This document shows, piece after piece, positions 1-6,999 of a DNA stretch of 8,310 nt (position 1 is the stretch's first letter; each line of letters begins with the position of its first letter). The translations under genes and the position numbers were made by a program. The notes under the pieces were generated by a model that searched no databases, was not told the DNA's origin, and was given only the letters and a program-made list of their open reading frames with translations. Source of the DNA: Clostridia bacterium (GTDB lineage Bacteria; Bacillota_A; Clostridia; Oscillospirales; CAG-272); the NCBI GenBank assembly GCA_017462445.1, contig JAFTRB010000229.1:1-8310 (forward strand), written 5' to 3'.

Positions 1-3000
1 AGGAAGGCGGGGGATGCTCCAAGCTGCATTGCCGCCGAGTAAAGTCCCTCGGTACTTTCCCTCTTCTCGACTTCCGTGGGCATATTTGCCGCATCGTAGT
101 CTGTGCCGATAATGCCGTCTATCCTGTCTGTTACCTCGCCGTCGCCCTCGGCGAATACATACGCCGCGCGAATGTAGGAAAGGATATCCTTTGCAAGGGT
201 GGTTGCCTCGGGAATGGAGTTATCCTCGATAAGTCTCTCAAGATAGTCTATAACCGAAGCGCTTCTCTCTATCCTTGCCGCACCGATACCGATTACAAGA
301 GAAATGCTCTCGCCTGCCTCGGTTACGGCAACACGGGTGGGTACTACATAGCATATTACACCGGGAGCATCGGTGGTAGCCAGGGACGCAAGATCATAGC
401 CGATACCATTGACGGTGATGGCGGTAACGCCCTCGGTGGGGATATAGAGGTTGTAGATGAGATCCGAATAGAGGGTGATGTTATCGAACACCGTGATATC
501 GGTATTCACCTTCTCGCCGAGGATGTAGGTGTCTCGGCCGACAGCACCCTCGCCCTTATAGAAGAAGCCCGTCTTGCCGTCTGCAAGCGTTACCTCGAAG
601 CTGGGAGCGCTCTCGCCCTCGGGGAGGCTGAGGCTTATCAGGCCGTCGCTTCCCTCTCCAAAGATTACTCTGCTGCTCTCATTTCCAAGCCTGACAAGGG
701 TGAAGGCGGCAGAGGGGGCGTTGATTACTCCACCGTTTACAGTAACCGTCGCGGTACAAAGGCCATCTGAAGCACCGGCGATGAAGAGTGTCGAGCCATT
801 CGCCACATCAAAGCTGCAATCGGTGAAGGTTACATTCGAGGTGGTCGCAAGCAGCGAGACATCGAAGGCGATAACCGGACTTGCCGCGGTTGCGCCCTCG
901 CCGCGAGTGAAGATAATATCCGTGAAGAAAGTGTTCGTCGTATATCCGCCGCCGTTGCCAAGTCCGCTGTTCTGACCGAGGTACATAAAGGCAGCGCCGT
1001 TTGTCACGATAGTTCCGTTCTTGAAGGTGATGTTCTTGTCCCAGTTGGTGTTGCACTTGTTGTTGATGCGGTTCGAGCCGAGCATGGTCAGGCTGTTGCC
1101 GTCAAGGTCGTACACCGCCTCGTGAACGAAGCAGATATTCGAGAAGGTGGTATTGATCTCCACATCCCTTCTCATAAGTACGACGATGCTCGACTTGCTC
1201 CTTGCGCTGATCATAAGCGAGCAGCTGTCATAGAACACATTAGCCTCGGCACCGAGGAAGGTGTAGGAGCCGTCGGAGTTCTTCACGAACACAACGAAGG
1301 GATATAGCTCCTCGTCAACATATTCGACGGGGATTGTGCCGTAGTTGGTCTCGACAGGCTTGACAACCTTGACAAGCTCGAGGACATAGACACCGTTCTT
1401 AAGCACAAAGCCACACACACCCTCGGGGGTGTTAAGCTTCTCGGTGGGAGCCGCTGCCCCAAGCGGAAGAGTGACGGTAATATATTCGCCCTCGCTCTTA
1501 TTGAAGATAAGCGAGCCGCCTGCGGCCACATTGCCAACGGTAACAGAATTCATCGCCTTAGCAAGGATTTGTCCGCCGTTAACGATGAAGTCCACATCCA
1601 TTTTTCCATCCGCATTTCCGGGGGCAAAGATGGAAACACCGGACGAGGGGAGGTTATCCCTGAGGTCGAAGATGCAGTTATTAAAGGTCAGGACGGATGT
1701 GCCTGCTCCGGCAGCTGGAATGTATGTTGCGACGATATTGCCTGTTGTTGCGCCCTCCGCCAGGGAGAAGGTTATATTCTCAAAGGTAAAATCCATACTG
1801 TACCCTATGCCGGCTGAACTAACAATGTGGATAGTGGCAAAGGGCGAGCTCGTCAGGACTATCTTACCGTTCTTGAAGGTAACATCGGTGTCAATAGCCT
1901 TCTTTACGCAGGCATAGTAGGGGGATGCGGCATTTCCGTTTGTATCCCTCGCCTCGCAGAAGAGGGTGTGGTTGTTCATATCAAAGACAAGTCCCTTTGA
2001 TACAAAGTTGATATTGGTAAATCTGTCGGTGACGGTGAAGTCGCGGCGCATATAGATTACGCCCTTGATATTTCTGCCCGCAATCATAAGGGGGGAGGCG
2101 TCAAGGAAGATGTTCTTCTCCGCCGCCTTGAAGGTATAGGTTCCGTCTCCGTTATCCTGGAAGAGGACGAAGGGATAGTCGGCTATCGAGGAATACTGCG
2201 CGGGTATTGTGCCGTAGGGAGTATTCAGCGAAGCTATTACATAATGGTCATAGCTTGCATCGCTTCCGATGGGGCTGAAGGACATCTCGCCGTCATTTAC
2301 CGTAGCAAGCTTATAGGTGGGAGCGGCAGAGCCTGTGGGCAGCGACAGACGGGTGTAGCCGTCCTCGCCCGGGCCGAATTTAACCGAGCTGGATGCGCCC
2401 TGTACATAGGTAAGGGCAACCTTGCTTGTCTCGGAAAGGTAGATACGTCCGCCAAGAACCGTGACATTCGCCCTTGCGGTATCCGCCGAATTACCTGCCG
2501 TGAACAGGCGGAGAGTAGTGGTAACACCGCGCATATCAAGCTCGCAATCGCGGTAGGTGATATCGGTGGTAAATGTGCCTAAAGAGGCGGTAAACTCTAC
2601 TATGGGATGGGCATTTGTGCCATTATCCGTACGGTCAAATTTGATATTATCAAAGTCAAGCGAATACCTGACCGTGCCTCCGTCCTTGTTGCTGCCGATA
2701 AGCACAAAGGCCTTTGCCGAATCGGTCACAACCGTTCCGTTCTTAAAGACTACGGAAATATTTGTTGTGGTCGAATGTCTCTGGGGATTGCCAAGCAGAT
2801 AGAAGGTCTGGGAGGCGGAATTGGCGGTCAGGGTATTTTCGCCAAGGTCATAGGTTATACCGCACTTCAGCTGGGATATGTTGGTAAATCTTGTGGTGGC
2901 GGTATAGTTGCGACGCATATAGACCACGATGGGCTTATCAAGATCGCGATAGGTGGTGACAAAGCCGTCAGCGAAGATATTATCGGTGGCGGTTATGAAG

Positions 3001-6000
3001 GTGTAGCTGCCGTCTCCGTTATCGCCGAAGAGGGCGAAGGGATATGCGCTTGCATCCTCAAACTCTGCATCAATCTCGCCATAGGGGGTATCGAGCGGAC
3101 TTTCTCTGAAGCTGTAAAGGGTATATCCGCCCTCGACTCCGCTCTCCTTGAAGTAGTAGGTTACGCCATCGATCCTTGCAGAATAGTCCAGCTTCGCGCC
3201 ACCCGTGTTAATTTTTTGAATGGGATAATCGCCGTCCGCGTTCTTTTCAAGGCCGAAGGATGAGGCGGAATTGCCAAGGGTAGCAAACTTCATTTTTGAG
3301 AGATCTCCGCCGACAATTTCACCGCCCCTGATAACACCCCTGCCGGTTATAAGCCCGGTGTCATCGCCGAGGATGAAGGGGGTAAAGCCCAGAGGCGCAT
3401 TCGCAAGATCAATCTCGCAATCGGTCAATGTCATATTGCCGACAACGGGAGCATCTCCGCCAACATAGGTAATGAAGGCGGGAGCGGTGGAGCCGGAAGC
3501 GAAGCCGAGCTTGACATTTTCAAGCTCGAAGGAGAACACCTTTACAAGGTTCTTGTGGTCATAGTTTGCGGTGTCCCAGCCCGTGATGATCGCCAGGGGA
3601 TTTTTGCCAAGAAGGATCTCGCCGTTCCTGATTTTCATATTGGTAGCCGACGAGCGCTTTGCCTGGCTGAAGAAGAGCGCCCTGCTGTGCGTCTCGGCAA
3701 GTGTCAGTGTGTGTCCGCCAAGGTCGATAAGCACATTGCCATAGACGAAGGCGAAATTGTTATAGGAGGTAGAATCCGCGTAGGTGTAGTCACGGCGAAG
3801 AACTATTACATTATTTACATCAAGCTGCTTTGCGCAGGCGCCAAGCGCGCCACCGCCGCCATCGGTCGCCCAGATATCGGTTGCGGTGATGAACTTGCCG
3901 TTGCCGTCAAAGACGATGAAGGGATATGCCTCCTCATCCGCATAGCTATCGGGGATCACACCGTACTCGGTTTCAAGAGGGTTCTTTCTCTGCTCGGTGG
4001 TGGAGAGAACAAGACCGATATCCGAGATATCAACCCCGGTGATATTCTCATAGGTATAGAAGTCATCGAAATAGATGGGGTGAACCTCGTCGCCAAAGCC
4101 GTAGGTGTTGATATACATTACCTTTGCCGCAAGGCCCTTGTCGCCAAACATCTCTGGCTCATAGATATCGTAGGTAAAGCTGATATCCACCCATTCGCCC
4201 GCCTTCGTTATGAAGCTCTTCTCAAAGGCGTTGTAGTCAGCTGTTCCCTTTGCCTGCGAGGTACAGCTATTGACCTTTACATGGATATACCTGGATACGG
4301 TGTCATAGACCTTAAAGGATACGGTGAAGCGCCTGCCCGTGTCATTCTCCGTGAGAGCAGAGCCGCCCATAACCTTGGTGTTGGCAATTACCGTTCCAAC
4401 CGTGATGTTATTGTAGAAATGATTATTCAGATAGCTTGTGCCAAGCTTGAACTCGCCAAGCTCGAGAACAGAGTCGCCATCAAGGGTGGTTATCTGCTTA
4501 TTTACACTGCCCGACACGCTGATGCCCGAGGGAATAGAGCCGTTAACATCGCCGTTCTGAACCAGGACATCCCCCGTGGCCTTCATCTGCTTTACAAGGA
4601 ATGTGACCTCGCCGGCAAGACCGGACACGGCCTCGGTAACATCAATCTCGTAGTAGCCCCTGCCGTTTACATAGACTGTGCCGACGCACTCGCCAAGGGT
4701 GGAGGAATCGGGGCTTGCGCCATCAAAGCCATTGACGAAATATGCGCCAAGGGTGTTTACCGCATCGTTCTCAACATATACACGAAGTAAATATTTATTT
4801 ACATTAAACTCGGTTATGTCACCCTTCTGCGGAATAGTCAGGGTAATATACTCACCCCGCTCTCCCTTAACACGGGTGCCACTCTGTGCCCTCTCATAGC
4901 CGGTTGTTACCGAGTAGGTAAAGTCCTTTCCCATCTCCACGCCGTTATTACCCTTGACACTCGCGGGAACGGTCATGGTATAGGTGGTATTGCTCTTAAG
5001 ATAGCTTGGGTGATAGGTCCACTCGGTGCCGCCAAACTCCTGTGTCCAGAAGCCCTCGACAGCCACTCCGTCAGGCCCCTTAAGGGTAATTTTGGCAAGC
5101 TCGCTCTGTGCAACACTGCCCGTAAACTTAACCGTGAAGGGCGCATAGGTGGGCATTCCGCCATAGGTCATATCGGCCTCGATATAGCTGACCTTCACCC
5201 CCTCGCCCTTAAGCCAATAGCCTGCAAAATCGAAGAGCGCGTCGTACACATCCACTCCGTGCATCGTGTCATGGCCGTAGCCGAAGGTGTGCCCCAGGGG
5301 AACCTCAAACCACATAGTCGGCACATTTGCCGAGCGACAAACCGCCACAAACTGGTTGGAGGTGGAGTAGTAGGAGCCATCGTTTACATTACAGGTTATG
5401 AATGTGGGAGAATGCCCCTCGCTTATCGCATCCAGCGTACCTCCGCAGGAGCAGTAGAGGAAGTTGGAGCGGGCGTCAATGCTCTCTCCGTTATAGGTGA
5501 GCCAGGGCTGCTCCTCGCCTCCGTCAATTATGCCCACCGTCTCGGTCTTGCCGTTCTCGTATCTGGTCTCGCCGTGGTGGCCGGGATATATTCTTCTCTC
5601 TGCCGTGGCATAAGGGTCTGGGTCGCCGAGGAAGGCGTGCCAGCCTCCCTTGGAGTTGCCGTATGTGCCGATGGCGTCAAGGTCAAAGTTGTATTTCTCC
5701 TCGGAGAGCGAGAGATATCGAATATATCTCATAGCCGCCGTGCCTATCTCTACCGTATTATAGAACTGTATCGAATAGGTAAGGTTATCCCCGGTTATAT
5801 GTCCTGCGGCGGCGTTTCCGTCAAAGTAGCCGTAGTGGTCATCGCGCGCCATCGGCGTGTAGCCGTGGTCGAACATTATACCCGCGTAGCCTCTGAACAC
5901 CGCGCCATTCAGCTGTGGCCTATCCGCGGTTGCCGCGCCCTTTGCAAGATGCTCTGCCGAGCCGACCAGGGCAAGCACGGGAACCTCAGCTCCGCCGGTG

Positions 6001-6851
6001 GGGTAGATTATGTGCATATAAAGGTTCAGGTCTATCGGGCTGCCGTCCCGCTTTACGCAATCGGTAATATCAACCGCCTTGGTATGCTTTATCCTGATGT
6101 AGCTTCCGCCCTCGTCTGCCGCGCCGTTCGCATTGAGCCACACGGGAGCCGAGCCGTCAAAGCCATTCTGCGTTTGCTTGCGATTGCCCTCCTCGTCAAG
6201 CCAGTAGATGACAGTATCGCCCTTTACTCCGCGGAAGTCATTGTTCCATATCTCAACGATCTTCTCCAGCGTTCCATCGGTGCCGTGCTTGTCAATCTCC
6301 CAGAACACATTGTTCATAGAAACATCGTAGCCCGAGGGTACGACGAAGCTGTTCATATATGTACCTGACGGAAATACCGTCTTGTTGGCAAAGAACTCGC
6401 CTGCCATAAGCTTTGTACGAAGGCCCTGCGCCGACCAATCCAGGGCGGGAGATACCGCGCGGACGTTGTTCTTATAGTCGCAGACCGCAACCGCCCAGCC
6501 ACGGGACACCATGCTCTTTATAATGCTGACATCATCGTCCGAGCCAACACGGAGCGCCGAGCTGTTTACCACATAGAGGATAACCGGAGTAGAGTCGATA
6601 GCGGTGCTTGGTGCTGCCACCCTCGAGGAGTCATAATAGACGCTTATCTCAACCGGTATACCTATGTATCCATCGTTGGATAGGGAGATCGTTGCCCCCT
6701 GCTTGTAGCCCGCAAGGGAAGAATCCTCATTAATTGCAATCATAGCATCCTCCTTCTGTGTCCCCTCTGCTGTCGCAATAAGAGCAACAGTCAGCAAAAC
6801 GGCAAAAACCAGAAGCAAGGATAGTAAAACGGTTAGTCCTTTTTTCTTCAT
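1..6851 (-). CDS. Giant secreted alpha/beta-hydrolase with CBM-like modules and four beta-helix-type repeats (3' end outside window)
   Basis: The frame starts at ATG 6851 and stays open to the left edge: at least 2283 residues, with no minus-strand stop in this frame on any line. The start follows a strong purine-rich Shine-Dalgarno, and residues 1-28 form a signal peptide: MKKK, a hydrophobic core of about 20 residues, then an ATA/E cleavage site. Order of modules: alpha/beta-hydrolase-like region (about 55-555), Ig-like module resembling Big_5 (about 560-648), beta-rich module resembling DNRLRE/CBM96 (about 655-760), jelly-roll CBM-like module ending in YFDDF (about 768-935), four tandem repeats (961-2115), and a different C-terminal module (2116 onward). 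The protein is likely exported and wall- or surface-associated, acting on a polymer such as a polysaccharide, perhaps as an esterase; the substrate is not readable from sequence. No anchor (LPXTG, SLH or dockerin) is visible, but the C terminus is missing. It is divergent from an AraC-type regulator that probably controls it. The reading frame is certain; the domain names rest on motif recognition only. Confidence 0.93.
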   Translation of the reverse strand, partial: MKKKGLTVLLSLLLVFAVLLTVALIATAEGTQKEDAMIAINEDSSLAGYKQGATISLSNDGYIGIPVEISVYYDSSRVAAPSTAIDSTPVILYVVNSSALRVGSDDDVSIIKSMVSRGWAVAVCDYKNNVRAVSPALDWSAQGLRTKLMAGEFFANKTVFPSGTYMNSFVVPSGYDVSMNNVFWEIDKHGTDGTLEKIVEIWNNDFRGVKGDTVIYWLDEEGNRKQTQNGFDGSAPVWLNANGAADEGGSYIRIKHTKAVDITDCVKRDGSPIDLNLYMHIIYPTGGAEVPVLALVGSAEHLAKGAATADRPQLNGAVFRGYAGIMFDHGYTPMARDDHYGYFDGNAAAGHITGDNLTYSIQFYNTVEIGTAAMRYIRYLSLSEEKYNFDLDAIGTYGNSKGGWHAFLGDPDPYATAERRIYPGHHGETRYENGKTETVGIIDGGEEQPWLTYNGESIDARSNFLYCSCGGTLDAISEGHSPTFITCNVNDGSYYSTSNQFVAVCRSANVPTMWFEVPLGHTFGYGHDTMHGVDVYDALFDFAGYWLKGEGVKVSYIEADMTYGGMPTYAPFTVKFTGSVAQSELAKITLKGPDGVAVEGFWTQEFGGTEWTYHPSYLKSNTTYTMTVPASVKGNNGVEMGKDFTYSVTTGYERAQSGTRVKGERGEYITLTIPQKGDITEFNVNKYLLRVYVENDAVNTLGAYFVNGFDGASPDSSTLGECVGTVYVNGRGYYEIDVTEAVSGLAGEVTFLVKQMKATGDVLVQNGDVNGSIPSGISVSGSVNKQITTLDGDSVLELGEFKLGTSYLNNHFYNNITVGTVIANTKVMGGSALTENDTGRRFTVSFKVYDTVSRYIHVKVNSCTSQAKGTADYNAFEKSFITKAGEWVDISFTYDIYEPEMFGDKGLAAKVMYINTYGFGDEVHPIYFDDFYTYENITGVDISDIGLVLSTTEQRKNPLETEYGVIPDSYADEEAYPFIVFDGNGKFITATDIWATDGGGGALGACAKQLDVNNVIVLRRDYTYADSTSYNNFAFVYGNVLIDLGGHTLTLAETHSRALFFSQAKRSSATNMKIRNGEILLGKNPLAIITGWDTANYDHKNLVKVFSFELENVKLGFASGSTAPAFITYVGGDAPVVGNMTLTDCEIDLANAPLGFTPFILGDDTGLITGRGVIRGGEIVGGDLSKMKFATLGNSASSFGLEKNADGDYPIQKINTGGAKLDYSARIDGVTYYFKESGVEGGYTLYSFRESPLDTPYGEIDAEFEDASAYPFALFGDNGDGSYTFITATDNIFADGFVTTYRDLDKPIVVYMRRNYTATTRFTNISQLKCGITYDLGENTLTANSASQTFYLLGNPQRHSTTTNISVVFKNGTVVTDSAKAFVLIGSNKDGGTVRYSLDFDNIKFDRTDNGTNAHPIVEFTASLGTFTTDITYRDCELDMRGVTTTLRLFTAGNSADTARANVTVLGGRIYLSETSKVALTYVQGASSSVKFGPGEDGYTRLSLPTGSAAPTYKLATVNDGEMSFSPIGSDASYDHYVIASLNTPYGTIPAQYSSIADYPFVLFQDNGDGTYTFKAAEKNIFLDASPLMIAGRNIKGVIYMRRDFTVTDRFTNINFVSKGLVFDMNNHTLFCEARDTNGNAASPYYACVKKAIDTDVTFKNGKIVLTSSPFATIHIVSSAGIGYSMDFTFENITFSLAEGATTGNIVATYIPAAGAGTSVLTFNNCIFDLRDNLPSSGVSIFAPGNADGKMDVDFIVNGGQILAKAMNSVTVGNVAAGGSLIFNKSEGEYITVTLPLGAAAPTEKLNTPEGVCGFVLKNGVYVLELVKVVKPVETNYGTIPVEYVDEELYPFVVFVKNSDGSYTFLGAEANVFYDSCSLMISARSKSSIVVLMRRDVEINTTFSNICFVHEAVYDLDGNSLTMLGSNRINNKCNTNWDKNITFKNGTIVTNGAAFMYLGQNSGLGNGGGYTTNTFFTDIIFTRGEGATAASPVIAFDVSLLATTSNVTFTDCSFDVANGSTLFIAGASDGLCTATVTVNGGVINAPSAAFTLVRLGNESSRVIFGEGSDGLISLSLPEGESAPSFEVTLADGKTGFFYKGEGAVGRDTYILGEKVNTDITVFDNITLYSDLIYNLYIPTEGVTAITVNGIGYDLASLATTDAPGVICYVVPTRVAVTEAGESISLVIGIGAARIERSASVIDYLERLIEDNSIPEATTLAKDILSYIRAAYVFAEGDGEVTDRIDGIIGTDYDAANMPTEVEKRESTEGLYSAAMQLGASPAF
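3..506 (-). other. C-terminal module of the giant protein, cut by the window edge
   Basis: From residue 2116 the repeat pattern ends. The new segment begins with TVFDNITLYSDLIYNLYIP, continues with beta strands (AITVNGIGYDLASL, GVICYVVPTRVAV), and then turns into amphipathic helices (SVIDYLERLIED, TTLAKDILSYIRAAYVFAEGD). I have the impression that this order of YSDL-Y-N-LYIP strands followed by DILSYIRAAY helices recurs at the ends of large Clostridia secreted proteins, but I cannot name a family. It may be an attachment or assembly domain. The last complete codon in the window encodes Phe2283. Confidence 0.5.
507..3971 (-). repeat. Four tandem ~290-residue protein repeats, beta-helix type
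   Basis: Repeat starts are Thr961 (base 3971), Thr1255 (3089), Thr1544 (2222) and Thr1835 (1349), so the periods are 294, 289 and 291 residues; the last unit ends near residue 2115. Each opens with T-x-Y-G-x-I, followed by YPF and, in units 2-4, N-(G/S)-DGSYTF or DGTYTF. A hydrophobic-RR-(D/N) motif sits 58 or 59 residues after each start (Arg1019, Arg1313, Arg1602, Arg1894), then a DLGG/DMNN-type turn. Further in come (F/I)(K/R)NG, a strand-N-I/V-x-F unit, T(F/L)xxCxxD, and a VxGGxI strand. These short strand-turn units with NG and GG corners resemble right-handed parallel beta-helix rungs (pectin-lyase-like fold). The units are well diverged at DNA level while the motif order is kept, so the duplication is old and selected. 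Unit 1 is the most divergent: it has GNGKF in place of the DGSYTF motif. Confidence 0.85.
4047..5174 (-). other. Linker block of Ig-like, DNRLRE-like and jelly-roll CBM-like modules
   Basis: Residues about 560-935. The first module has the look of a bacterial Ig-like Big_5 domain: it begins near APFTVKFTGSV, has a YTMTVPASVKGNNG strand-loop, and ends DFTYSVTTG. The second (about 655-760) has ITEFNVNKYLLRVYVE and a later YYEIDVTEAVSG strand, a pattern seen in DNRLRE/CBM96-type modules. The third (about 768-935) begins after a short Ser/Gly linker and ends HPIYFDDFYTYE, as in jelly-roll carbohydrate-binding modules of the CBM4/9 type. These probably position the hydrolase on a glycan and space it from the C-terminal repeats. 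Assignments are by eye and could be wrong at family level; the beta-sandwich character is more secure. Confidence 0.5.
5187..6689 (-). other. Alpha/beta-hydrolase-like catalytic region of the giant protein
   Basis: This covers residues about 55-555. A first strand-helix-strand unit (TPVILYVV, then a helix, then GWAVAVCDY) looks like the start of an alpha/beta-hydrolase core. A long beta-rich insertion follows, and then a second core-like strand (EVPVLALVG). The nucleophile elbow is TYGNSKGGW, giving Ser400 in a GxSxG context. Asp491 lies after the predicted strand TFITCNVND, and His521 lies in PLGHTFGYGH, at spacings typical of a Ser-Asp-His triad. His527 and His531 are alternatives. The elbow is unlike the GCSRxG of glucuronoyl esterases (CE15); it is nearer to esterase/prolyl-oligopeptidase-like enzymes. 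Secretion and neighbouring CBM-like modules favour a polysaccharide or ester substrate over peptides, but this is inference. Confidence 0.72.
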
Positions 6852-6853
6852 AG

Positions 6854-6867
6854 TTCCTTTCCTTTCC
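6854..6867 (-). promoter_or_regulatory. Ribosome binding site of the giant gene
   Basis: Read on the minus strand, GGAAAGGAAAGGAA lies just before CT-ATG at 6851. It offers overlapping AAGGA/AGGAA Shine-Dalgarno matches at 4-9 nt from the start, supports ATG 6851 as the start codon, and suggests efficient initiation. Confidence 0.8.
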
Positions 6868-6891
6868 GATATTCAACGGTATTGATATAAT

Positions 6892-6927
6892 AATTAAAAT
6901 ATAAAAATAGAGTGCTATATTTTAATT
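6892..6927. promoter_or_regulatory. Perfect 12-bp inverted repeat in the divergent control region (candidate operator)
   Basis: The left arm AATTAAAATATA (6892-6903) and right arm TATATTTTAATT (6916-6927) are exact reverse complements, separated by 12 nt. The site begins 41 bp upstream of the giant gene's start codon, and ends 15 bp before the -35 box of the regulator gene. It could be an operator bound by the AraC-type protein, a hairpin in the giant gene's leader, or a product of the very AT-rich context. On the minus strand a -10-like TATTAT (6887-6892) overlaps it, but no good -35 box lies at the right distance, which would suit activator dependence. Confidence 0.5.
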
Positions 6928-6942
6928 GTAAGATATGTAGCC

Positions 6943-6971
6943 TTGACATTACAGTATTTTTATGCTATAAT
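6943..6971 (+). promoter_or_regulatory. Consensus sigma-A promoter of the AraC-type regulator
   Basis: TTGACA (6943-6948), a 17-bp spacer, and TATAAT (6966-6971) match the housekeeping consensus at all twelve positions. TG at 6963-6964 adds an extended -10 element. Transcription should begin near 6977-6980, leaving a leader of about 20 nt before the ATG at 7000. The regulator is therefore likely expressed constitutively unless repressed. Confidence 0.92.
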
Positions 6972-6989
6972 TACTGACAAAACTTCACA

Positions 6990-6994
6990 AGAGG
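6990..6994 (+). promoter_or_regulatory. Ribosome binding site that fixes the regulator start
   Basis: AGAGG lies 5 nt before ATG 7000. The upstream in-frame TTG at 6943 is the first base triplet of the -35 box, so it is not in the mRNA made from this promoter. ATG 7000 is therefore the start. Confidence 0.85.
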
Positions 6995-6999
6995 TAATT

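Noticed and set aside
2607..3263. Open frame of 218 residues on the plus strand with Gly/Ile-rich sequence
   Set aside because: Antisense to repeats 1-2 of the giant gene; no start signal and no family resemblance.
507..3971. CRISPR or DNA-level tandem repeat array
   Set aside because: The periodicity is about 870 bp and is visible mainly in the protein; the DNA copies are strongly diverged, with no short direct repeats separated by unique spacers.
3555..4790. Open frame of 411 residues on the plus strand
   Set aside because: Antisense shadow of the CBM-like and first repeat region; no recognisable motif. Its length follows from codon bias of the opposite strand.
5010..6368. Open frame of 452 residues on the plus strand
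   Set aside because: It lies wholly antisense to the giant gene, has no Shine-Dalgarno or signal of a known fold, and its composition (Cys-, Arg- and Ala-rich, no family motif) is that of a mirror frame. The minus-strand frame has a signal peptide, catalytic motifs and repeats.
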